From: CAZIAK01 sp964537035
Lineage (GTDB): Bacteria; Planctomycetota; B15-G4
Reading direction: 5' to 3'
DNA length: 20,682 nucleotides
NCBI GenBank assembly: GCA_964537035.1
Contig: CAZIAK010000064.1
Coordinates: forward strand, 1 to 20,682
Positions within the stretch are counted from its first letter, which is position 1, and every line of letters starts with the position of its first letter. Under the pieces are notes generated by a model. That model was not told the DNA's origin. It did not search any database and worked only from the letters and a program-made list of their open reading frames with translations. Below are positions 13,980 through 20,682 of this stretch, one piece after another. The position numbers and the translations under genes are program-made.

Positions 13980-15593
13980 TTGGCCCTGGTGATTCAGGAC
14001 CTCCGAGTGCCCCTGGAGAGAGCGGGTGTCTCGGTCATCGACCTGGCGGCCCGTCGCCTGGGGGTGCGGGTCGAGCGGGCTCGGATCCTGCGCAAGTCGC
14101 TGGACGCACGGGCAGGACGAGAGCCCCTGTTCATCTACTCGCTGAGGGTCGAGCTGGCACCTGACGTCGAGGCTCGCCTGCTGGGAGGCCGTCGAGGCAA
14201 GGGCCTGCGCAGAGAGACCCCGCCACGGGAGGCTCCACCGCCACCAGACCCAGAGCGCCCACGGATGGCAGCTCGCCCGGTGGTGGTGGGCTCAGGTCCT
14301 GCGGGCTTGTTCGCCACCTGGCAGCTGCTGCGCACCGGTCACCGCCCCTTGTTGCTGGAGCGCGGCCCGGACGTCACCAACCGAGGCAAGACCTGGCACG
14401 GCTTTCTCCAGGGAGGCGCCTTTGACCCCGAAGGCAACCTGCTCTTCGGCGAAGGGGGCGCCGGCACCTTCAGCGACGGCAAGCTGACCACGCGCATCAA
14501 GGACCACCGCGTCGCCACGGTCCTGCAGCTGCTCGTCGATCATGGCGCCCCCGAGAGCTGTCTCTGGGAGGCCAAGCCCCACGTGGGCAGCAACGCCTTG
14601 CCGGCCATCGTGCGTTCGTTCCGTCGGGGGCTGGTGGCCGACGGCGCGGAGGTGCGCTTCTCCACCCGGGTCGACGACCTGGTGATGGACGAAGACCGAG
14701 TGGCCGGTGTGCGCTGCGCGGACGACCCCGAGGCGGCGGGGGTGGTCTTGCTGGCCATCGGTCACTCGGCCCGGGACACCTACGCCATGTTGCTGGACCG
14801 CGGCGTGGCCATGACCGCCAAGCCCTTCCAGATGGGCCTGCGCGTGGAGCATCCCCAGGCGCTCATCGATGAGGCTCAGTACGGCGCGGCCTGTGGGCAT
14901 CCCGCCTTGCCCGTGGCCGAATACAGCCTGGTCAGTCGTGACAGCAGTGGTGAGGGGAGCGACGTGCACTCGTTCTGCATGTGCCCGGGCGGAGAGATCC
15001 TGCCAGCGACCGAGCGGGCCGGCCTGCTCTGCGTCAACGGCGCCTCCCCCCGGGCCAGAGATGGTCACTTCGCCAACAGTGGCCTGGTGGTCACGGTGCA
15101 GCCAGGCGTCTTCGATGACTCGCCCCGGGCGGGCCTGTCCCTTCAGGAGCGCATCGAAGCCCGGGCCTATCAGCTGGGCGGCGGGGACTTCGGCGCGCCG
15201 GGGCAGCGGGTGGCCGACTTTCTCGCGGGTCGGCTGAGCGAGACCCTGGGCCCCACGTCCTATCCCCTGGCTGTGCGCTCTGCTCAGCTTGCGGAGGTCT
15301 TGCCTCCCGGTGCAGCGCCTGCCCTGATCACCGCCTTGCGACGGTTCGAGCAGCGCTTGCCCGGTTATGCCGGCGCCGACGCCATGCTGGTGGGACCCGA
15401 GAGTCGCAGCAGCGCGCCCTTGCGCATGGACAGAGACAAGCGCAGCTACGAATCGCTGTCGCACCCCGGTCTGTATCCCCTGGGCGAGGGGGCGGGTTGG
15501 GCTGGCGGCATCATGTCCGCGGCGGTGGACGGGCTGCGAGCCGCCGAGGCGATCCACCGCGCGTACCGACCTGCCCTGGAGGCCAGCGGCTGA
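13980..15593 (+). CDS. FAD-dependent dehydrogenase, COG2509 type
   Basis: The 537-aa product has an N-terminal alpha/beta domain (about 1-60: LRVPLERAG, then RILRKSLDARAG and IYSLRVEL), typical of uncharacterised COG2509 FAD dehydrogenases. A variable linker follows, then the dinucleotide motif VVVGSGPAGLFATW (101-114, GxGxxG) and the flavin-site stretch LLFGEGGAGTFSDGKLTTR (154-172). Near the C-terminus GLYPLGEGAGWAGGIMSAAVDG closes the FAD site. The start is TTG at 13980, with AGGAG 7 nt upstream and only 4 nt between the previous stop and this start, so it is probably co-transcribed with the FG-GAP gene. Substrate and pathway of this family are unknown. It is predicted to be cytoplasmic, so pairing with an exported propeller may be incidental. 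Confidence 0.85.
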   Translation: MALVIQDLRVPLERAGVSVIDLAARRLGVRVERARILRKSLDARAGREPLFIYSLRVELAPDVEARLLGGRRGKGLRRETPPREAPPPPDPERPRMAARPVVVGSGPAGLFATWQLLRTGHRPLLLERGPDVTNRGKTWHGFLQGGAFDPEGNLLFGEGGAGTFSDGKLTTRIKDHRVATVLQLLVDHGAPESCLWEAKPHVGSNALPAIVRSFRRGLVADGAEVRFSTRVDDLVMDEDRVAGVRCADDPEAAGVVLLAIGHSARDTYAMLLDRGVAMTAKPFQMGLRVEHPQALIDEAQYGAACGHPALPVAEYSLVSRDSSGEGSDVHSFCMCPGGEILPATERAGLLCVNGASPRARDGHFANSGLVVTVQPGVFDDSPRAGLSLQERIEARAYQLGGGDFGAPGQRVADFLAGRLSETLGPTSYPLAVRSAQLAEVLPPGAAPALITALRRFEQRLPGYAGADAMLVGPESRSSAPLRMDRDKRSYESLSHPGLYPLGEGAGWAGGIMSAAVDGLRAAEAIHRAYRPALEASG

Positions 15594-15595
15594 AG

Positions 15596-15772
15596 CGCCG
15601 CAAGCAGGACACGCCGCAAGCNNNNNNNNNNNNNNNNNNNNNNNNNNNNNNNNNNNNNNNNNNNNNNNNNNNNNNNNNNNNNNNNNNNNNNNNNNNNNNN
15701 NNNNNNNNNNNNNNNNNNNNNAGGGCACGCCGCTAGGCCAGGCTGCGAGTTGACGACGCTGCGAGCTGACCA
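15596..15772. repeat. degenerate 16-bp tandem repeat array spanning an assembly gap
   Basis: Left of the gap, CGCCGCAAGCAGGACA (15596-15611) is followed by a second copy cut off by N at 15622. Right of it, AGGGCA plus a 13-base short copy (15728-15740) is followed by GGCTGCGAGTTGACGA (15741-15756) and CGCTGCGAGCTGACCA (15757-15772). The last two match at about 13 of 16 bases; left and right copies match more loosely. The array lies between two convergent genes, just after the dehydrogenase stop. Confidence 0.6.
15622..15721. other. assembly gap (100 N) within the tandem repeat
   Basis: Exactly 100 N, flanked on both sides by related 16-bp repeat units. The repeat probably broke the assembly, so its real copy number and length are unknown. 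Confidence 0.95.
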
Positions 15773-15808
15773 CGGGTTGGCCGGGACGGCAGCCCCGAGG
15801 CACCGACG

Positions 15809-18313
15809 TCAGTCGACGAAGGTCACCTTCAGGGCGTTGGAGATGGCCGTGTTCATGACCTGGTCGTCGTCGACCAAGGCCACCTGCATGTAGATGTCCA
15901 CCGAACCCGCACCGCCGGCACCACCGGGCAGGGGAAACTGCAGCCGCCCGGAGGCGTCGACCTGGATGGCGGGCGTGAACAGCCACGGGGTCGGCACGAT
16001 CTGACCGCCCTTGAAGGGCAGGGGGTTGTTGAACAGGCCAGCGAAGAGCAGGCCCACGGCGTTGGGCTTGCCACCGCTGAGCAGGAAGTTCGGGGCGTAG
16101 CCCGTGCACAGCGGCTGCCCACAGACCGAGATGGCCAGGTCTCCCGGCCCGCCGAAGCCGATGTCGGGCTGGCAGGTGACGCAAGCGTCGCCCAGCCCGT
16201 CGTCATCGCCATCGAGCTGATCTGGGTTGGCCGTGGTGGGGCAGTTGTCCCAGCCGTCTTCGAACCCGTCCACGTCTGCGTCTTGCTCGCTGCGGCGCAC
16301 GTTGGACAGGCGAAAATCGTCCATCAGCCAACCCGCGGCTTGGCCCTGGTTGTTCCAGTCGCTGCCCAGGCGAAACAGGGGCGCTACAGCGCTGACGGTC
16401 CAGCCGTTGGGCTCAAGGGTACGGAACAGGTTCTCTGGCTTGTCGGGATGTCCGACGCGCAGCTCCAGCTGTCCCGCCGACGGCCACCACTCGGCCTGGA
16501 CATGGTGAAAGCCGTTCAAGGAGTCGACGTCGCCAGCGCTGGGCAGGGGTGCCACGACCTTGTGCACCCGGTCGAGCCGGTCGTGCACTTCGAAGTGCAG
16601 CTGATCGTTCTCCACGTAGATCAGGAAGCTGTTGCTCTCGTTGACCGTGGTGCCATAGGCAGAGGTGCCGCCCACACTCGCCGCCATGACGCCCGCGCCT
16701 TCGCCCGCCGGGTTGTTGATGGTGGGCTGGGTGGGCAGGTTCTCATTGGGCAGAAACTGGCCCTGGGCGTTGACGCCGTTCGTGCCCTGTCCGAACTCGT
16801 CGAGCAGGAACAGCGGCGAGGCGTTCGCGGTGGACGAATGAAAGAAGAGGTCGTCAATGCCGTCGGTGTTGAAGTCGCCGATGGCCATGCTCACCGCGTC
16901 ATCCACGGCGAAGGCGAGCTCGTCAGCCTGAATCAATGTGCCAGTGATGGGGCCCAGGTAGACGCTGGAGTGATCGGTGGTGAGAGGCCCGTTGCGCCAG
17001 TTGGCCACCACGATGTCCGTGAACCCATCGTTGTTGATGTCCTTGCTGGCGTGCACCGTGAAGGGGCGGGGCGTCGTGATCGTCGCATCGGGGGCTGCGC
17101 TGAAGCTGCCAGCGCCATCGTTCAGATGGACGGCGATGCGGCCGGAGACCATCCCGGGCCCGTTGTCGTAGAGCGGTTGAGCCAGGACAGCATCCGGCCA
17201 GCCGTCGCCATTGACGTCACCGATGTCCACGCCCAGGGTCTGGTCGGAGCGGGCCACGGCGGCGGAGCCTGGGAGGGTGTACGTCGAGCCCGCGAGATCG
17301 CCATAGACCATGTAGCTGTCGGCGAGGTTGAAGCTGCCGTAGAGAAAGTCGAGCACGCCATCTTTGTCCACGTCGCTGCAGGCCACACCCTCGGCTGAGG
17401 TGATGAACTGGTTGCCCACCGGGCCGTAGGACGGCGAAAAGCTGCCGTCGCCATTGTTGGTGTATCCCCAGAGAGCCACCGTGGCCAGGGAGAACGACGC
17501 CGTGGTCAGGTCGGGGAAGCCGTCCATGTTCACATCGTCACCGACCATGCCCTGGGGCAGGTCGAGTTCGACCACTTCGTCCGGCCCGTTGAGCGTCTGG
17601 TTGGGCTTGATGTTGCGGGAGTAGACGTGAAGCTCGCCCGGGGTGGTGGTCACGGGGTTCGACAGACTGTCCGCGAAGTTGTCTGCCACGATCAGGTCGT
17701 TCTTCCCGTCGCCGTTGACGTCGGCGACGACAAGGCCTCGGGGTGCCACGGCCTCAAAGGTCGCTGCCTTGTTGACGTTGAGCCCGGACGGCGTCCCGAA
17801 GTAGATGTGAGAGGTTCCCGGGTTGGCGACGGACGAGTTGGTCGGTGTCTCGCCAACGATCAGGTCGGTGAAGCGGTCACCGTTCAAGGAGGAGGCGCCG
17901 CGCAGACTGAAGAGGATCTGTTTCGATGTCGTGTCGGCGGCGGGCTTGATCCAGAACTCGATGGTTCCGGAAGCCTTGTTGAAGGAGGGCAGGGGATAGA
18001 TGCCGACCTTGTTCTTGAGTACCCGCAGGGCGCTGGTCCCGAACAGGCCCGCACCGTTGACCTGGGTGTACGTGGCCTTGGTGAGGACCTCTCCCGTCTC
18101 TGTCTCGATGGCGAGCGAATTGTCGAACGAGGCCAGGGCGATGGCGTCGTCGTCAAACGCTGCGATGGGAGCGTGGGTCAGAGGTAGCGCTGGCGGCGGA
18201 CAATCTTGAGCCCATGCCGCGGAGCTGAGCACCCACAGGGCGGACACGGCGCAGAGACTCGCCAGGACGGCAGGGCGCGCCGGCTGTCGAAGGCCGGGGT
18301 AGGGGTGTGTCAT
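15809..18313 (-). CDS. secreted LamG-like protein with an inserted FG-GAP propeller and TSP3 repeat
   Basis: The 834-aa product has a signal peptide (1-35, cut after AWA). Residues 50-140 form the first half of a LamG/ConA-like jelly roll (SGTIEFWIKPAADTTSKQIL). From about 141 to 510 come FG-GAP blades (DVNGDGKND, DVNMDGFPD, DVDKDGVLD, DVNGDGWPD, DINNDGFTD, DFNTDGIDD). At about 558 the jelly roll resumes (NSFLIYVENDQLHFEV, later GWLMDDFRLSNVRRS, 661-675). A thrombospondin-3-type calcium motif follows (DADVDGFEDGWDNCP, 678-692, and DGDDDGLGDAC, 701-711), then a C-terminal beta domain of about 115 residues, possibly for surface attachment. An extracellular calcium-binding or carbohydrate-binding role is likely. 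The ATG at 18313 starts the signal peptide; no Shine-Dalgarno site is clear. Confidence 0.82.
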   Translation of the reverse strand: MTHPYPGLRQPARPAVLASLCAVSALWVLSSAAWAQDCPPPALPLTHAPIAAFDDDAIALASFDNSLAIETETGEVLTKATYTQVNGAGLFGTSALRVLKNKVGIYPLPSFNKASGTIEFWIKPAADTTSKQILFSLRGASSLNGDRFTDLIVGETPTNSSVANPGTSHIYFGTPSGLNVNKAATFEAVAPRGLVVADVNGDGKNDLIVADNFADSLSNPVTTTPGELHVYSRNIKPNQTLNGPDEVVELDLPQGMVGDDVNMDGFPDLTTASFSLATVALWGYTNNGDGSFSPSYGPVGNQFITSAEGVACSDVDKDGVLDFLYGSFNLADSYMVYGDLAGSTYTLPGSAAVARSDQTLGVDIGDVNGDGWPDAVLAQPLYDNGPGMVSGRIAVHLNDGAGSFSAAPDATITTPRPFTVHASKDINNDGFTDIVVANWRNGPLTTDHSSVYLGPITGTLIQADELAFAVDDAVSMAIGDFNTDGIDDLFFHSSTANASPLFLLDEFGQGTNGVNAQGQFLPNENLPTQPTINNPAGEGAGVMAASVGGTSAYGTTVNESNSFLIYVENDQLHFEVHDRLDRVHKVVAPLPSAGDVDSLNGFHHVQAEWWPSAGQLELRVGHPDKPENLFRTLEPNGWTVSAVAPLFRLGSDWNNQGQAAGWLMDDFRLSNVRRSEQDADVDGFEDGWDNCPTTANPDQLDGDDDGLGDACVTCQPDIGFGGPGDLAISVCGQPLCTGYAPNFLLSGGKPNAVGLLFAGLFNNPLPFKGGQIVPTPWLFTPAIQVDASGRLQFPLPGGAGGAGSVDIYMQVALVDDDQVMNTAISNALKVTFVD

Positions 18314-18349
18314 GGGTGCTCGTCTGGGATGGCAGGCAGAGGGGCAGGC

Positions 18350-18355
18350 AGTCTA
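18350..18355 (-). promoter_or_regulatory. TAGACT, possible -10-like element of the LamG/FG-GAP gene
   Basis: GGGTAGACT on the minus strand, 36 nt upstream of the ATG at 18313. It matches hexamers upstream of 5221 and 9025. No -35 box is evident. Confidence 0.25.
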
Positions 18356-18487
18356 CCCCGCTGGGGGTGATTCATGGGGCTGACGGCATGTCTTGAGCGG
18401 CGTTTCACCAGAATCCCGGGTCTCCCTGGCCCGTCTCATGGCAGCCAGCGCCACGGATGGGCTCGCTCAGGCTGTGGAGGCAGCCTG

Positions 18488-20662
18488 CTAGAACATCCCG
18501 GAGCTTTCGGCCTGGCGAGTCAGGAAGAGGTCGGTATAGGTGGGGTCCGCTGCCCGGCTGGCCGTCGTGGCCCATTGGGCGATGATCTCGTAATCGGGAT
18601 CCCCGGTCTTGTCCTTGAACTCGGTGGCCAGCAAAACCAGCCGCAGCAGGTGCCTGAGCACCAGGGCCTCGTTCTTGGCCAGCTCTCTCGATGAGACGAA
18701 GCGCCAGAAGTCGCCATCGGCTCCCAGGCCGCCAGCGATCCATTGGGTGCGGATTTCGATCTCTTCGGGCTCGACCAGCTTGGCGTTGAAGGCCTCGAGG
18801 AGCATCTCCGGGAAGGTCAGCGGGCGCTCGTCGTCCTCCTCCCAGAAAGCGAAGGGGCGGCCCTTGGGGGGCTCTTCCTCTTCGGGTTTCTCGGCGCCGT
18901 CGGGTCGGGCGATGACCTTGCCCATGGCGATCATCAAGGGTTCGAGCTCTTCGGTCTGCAGGGGCCCGGCCTCGTGGTCGTAGGGCAGCTCGCAGCGCCG
19001 GGCGATGACGAACGCCGTGGGCAGCACCGACTCAAGGGCCAGGATCTTCTCGTTGAGATCGGCGTGGGACAAGGTGCGCGCAAGCCAGGCGCCATACAGC
19101 GGGTCGATGCTTCGAAAGCCCTCGAGATCGAGCACGGTCTCCGAGAGCATGACCCGGTCTTCGCCTTCGATGCGCTGCAGGTAGCCGAGCGCGGCCAGGT
19201 TGTCCACCATGCCGTCGAGCTGGCTCTCGAAGCTGGCCAGACGCTCGGCGCTGTTGAAGCGCTTGGCCAGAAAGTGGCGCACCTTCGACAGATCGGAGCT
19301 GTGTCCCAGCAGATGAATCAAGAAGCGGTAGGGGATCATCGAGCGGCTGGCGAGCTTGGCCGGCCCAGCGTCGATGAGCTTCTGAAACTGTCCCTCGGTC
19401 CAGTACTGCTCGGTCTTGCGTCGCTTGGGGCGCTTGCGTTCGAGCTGCTTGCGCGCCTTCATGATGCCCGGGTTCGTGCTCTTCGCCGGGAGCTGGTCGT
19501 ACTTCTCGTGCCACTTGTGGATCTTCACGTCGTCTTCGTGAGCCACCGCGTACACGTGGCCCTCGTCGTCGAACTGCGGACGCCCCGCGCGCCCGAACAT
19601 CTGGTGCGCCGCCGAAGCGGGCAGCAGGTTGCGCGAACCGGGCTTGCCCTTGAGCAGGGAGTGCAAGATGACCGAGCGGGCTGGCAGGTTGATGCCTGCG
19701 GCCAGGGTCTCGGTGCAGACCACGCAGAGCAGCAGCCGCCTGGTGAACAGCCGCTCGACGATGACCTTGTAGCGAGGCAAGATGCCCGCGTGGTGCACAC
19801 CGACGCCGCGAATGAGCATCTGCCGCAGCTTCTTCCCGATGGTGTGGGAGAAGTCGTCTTCGGCGATGGCCGCCTCGATGGCGTCCTTGCGCTCTTTGTC
19901 CACGAGGGGCAGGCCCTTGAGCCGCTCGGCCATGCTCCAGCATCCGTCTCTGCTGAAGCAGAACATGAGCGCGGGAGTGGCCGGCACGCCTTCTTCGCCC
20001 GTGGCCATCTCGACGACCAGATCGGTGAGCAGCTTGTCCTCGATCCAGTGGTGTTGCAGGGGCACCTTGCGCTCGGCGGTCTGCACCAGGCGCAGCTCCC
20101 GCTTGTGCTGATCGCGCATCCAGATCAAGAAGTCGACCGGGTTGCCCACCGTGGCCGAGAGCAGCATGAGCCGCACGCCCGGGGGCATGAGCACCAGGGA
20201 GAGCTCCCAGACCACGCCCCGATCGCGGTCGTTGAAGTAGTGAAATTCATCCATCACCACGCCGGAGACATCGCTGAAGTCGCGCCCCTCTTCGAGCAGA
20301 TGGTTGAGCAGGATCTCCGCCACCACCACCAGCACCCGGGCGTCAGGGTTCTCCTTGCGGTTGCCGGTGAGCAGGCCCACTTCGGTGCGAGGAAAACCCC
20401 ACGCCTCGGCCCGCTCCTGCAGCTCGGTGAACTTCTGGTCGGTGAGCGCGATGAGCGGCGTGGTGTAGTACAGACGGGTGCCCGATGTCAGCGCCTCGAA
20501 CACCGCCGCCTCGGCGATGAGCGTCTTGCCCATGCCCGTGGGCGCCGAGATGAGCAGCCCACCCTTGCACTCGAACCAGGCCAGCACGGCCTCTTCTTGA
20601 AACGGGTAGAGCTCGAACGGCACCGCGTCAAAGAAGCTGAGTACGATCTCGTCGCGGTCCAT
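18488..20662 (-). CDS. Ski2-like DEAD/DEAH-box helicase
   Basis: The 724-aa protein has the superfamily-2 helicase motifs in order: a Q-like YPFQEEA (19-25), motif I SAPTGMGKT (39-47), motif II DEFH (138-141), motif III SAT (169-171), GVHHAG (288-293) and motif VI QMFGRAGRP (354-362). The HHAG and QMFGRAGRP forms are typical of the Ski2-like group, which unwinds RNA or DNA with ATP. The C-terminal half (about 370-724) has no domain I can name; it contains a basic stretch (KARKQLERKRPKRRK) and an acidic one (EKPEEEEPPKG). The ATG at 20662 lies 20 nt from the window edge. The gene is 174 nt upstream of the LamG gene on the same strand. Role in RNA turnover or DNA repair cannot be decided. Confidence 0.88.
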   Translation of the reverse strand: MDRDEIVLSFFDAVPFELYPFQEEAVLAWFECKGGLLISAPTGMGKTLIAEAAVFEALTSGTRLYYTTPLIALTDQKFTELQERAEAWGFPRTEVGLLTGNRKENPDARVLVVVAEILLNHLLEEGRDFSDVSGVVMDEFHYFNDRDRGVVWELSLVLMPPGVRLMLLSATVGNPVDFLIWMRDQHKRELRLVQTAERKVPLQHHWIEDKLLTDLVVEMATGEEGVPATPALMFCFSRDGCWSMAERLKGLPLVDKERKDAIEAAIAEDDFSHTIGKKLRQMLIRGVGVHHAGILPRYKVIVERLFTRRLLLCVVCTETLAAGINLPARSVILHSLLKGKPGSRNLLPASAAHQMFGRAGRPQFDDEGHVYAVAHEDDVKIHKWHEKYDQLPAKSTNPGIMKARKQLERKRPKRRKTEQYWTEGQFQKLIDAGPAKLASRSMIPYRFLIHLLGHSSDLSKVRHFLAKRFNSAERLASFESQLDGMVDNLAALGYLQRIEGEDRVMLSETVLDLEGFRSIDPLYGAWLARTLSHADLNEKILALESVLPTAFVIARRCELPYDHEAGPLQTEELEPLMIAMGKVIARPDGAEKPEEEEPPKGRPFAFWEEDDERPLTFPEMLLEAFNAKLVEPEEIEIRTQWIAGGLGADGDFWRFVSSRELAKNEALVLRHLLRLVLLATEFKDKTGDPDYEIIAQWATTASRAADPTYTDLFLTRQAESSGMF

Positions 20663-20670
20663 GGCGGGAC

Positions 20671-20676
20671 ACGATA
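20671..20676 (-). promoter_or_regulatory. TATCGT, possible -10 of a leaderless helicase transcript
   Basis: TATCGT on the minus strand ends 8 nt before the ATG at 20662. No Shine-Dalgarno site is seen. The geometry resembles the hexamers before 5641 and 10170, but the match is weaker and the window ends too soon to look for a -35 box. Confidence 0.2.
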
Positions 20677-20682
20677 GCAGGG

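Noticed and set aside
15596..15772. CRISPR array
   Set aside because: The repeats are 16 bp, directly adjacent and degenerate, with no spacers and no cas genes nearby.
18743..20677. A 644-codon open frame on the + strand opposite the helicase
   Set aside because: It lies fully antisense to a gene with all helicase motifs. Its translation is rich in His, Leu, Val and Gln with no recognisable domain, as expected from GC-rich antisense reading.

Overview
The window is GC-rich bacterial DNA with twelve genes I can support and two 100-base N runs (12683-12782 and 15622-15721), so it is probably a metagenome scaffold. Three secreted FG-GAP/VCBS propeller proteins (two with ASPIC/UnbV domains), a thrombospondin-3-type calcium repeat and a divergent ECF sigma factor point to an uncultured Gram-negative lineage such as Planctomycetota or a myxobacterium-like group. 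No rRNA, tRNA or phylogenetic marker is present, so this is a tentative placement. Shine-Dalgarno sites are clear for some genes (4562, 9025, 13980). Three others (5641, 10170, 20662) have a TAnnnT hexamer 6-8 nt before the start codon, which suggests leaderless transcripts.

Layout. A two-domain SagB/ThcOx-type dehydrogenase runs off the left edge (2-1708, +). It converges on a four-gene minus-strand block (5221 to 2015): a divergent ECF sigma factor, an HxxxCxxC (ZAS-like) TPR protein that overlaps it by ATGA, and two secreted Gly/Pro-rich proteins whose C-terminal domains come from a recent 274-bp duplication. A YjjG-type HAD phosphatase follows (5641-6351, +). Next is a minus-strand pair overlapping by GTGA: an FG-GAP/ASPIC protein (UnbV-like) and an RnfD/NqrB-like membrane protein (UnbU-like). 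An ASCH plus winged-helix protein (9299-9892, -) diverges from a giant two-module FG-GAP/ASPIC protein (10170-13975, +, interrupted by the first gap), which is coupled to a COG2509-type FAD dehydrogenase (13980-15593, +). The second gap lies in a degenerate 16-bp tandem repeat. Beyond it, on the minus strand, are a secreted LamG-like protein with a propeller inserted in the jelly roll (15809-18313) and a Ski2-like helicase (18488-20662).

How the genes may work together. The sigma/ZAS-TPR/Gly-rich block has the form of a self-contained regulon: a sigma factor, a candidate zinc anti-sigma or sensor protein with TPRs, and two exported products in one overlapping operon. It is the best candidate for an undescribed system. 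The UnbV/UnbU-like pair links a secreted calcium-binding propeller to a flavoprotein-type membrane subunit of unknown function. The remaining genes look like independent housekeeping or accessory functions.
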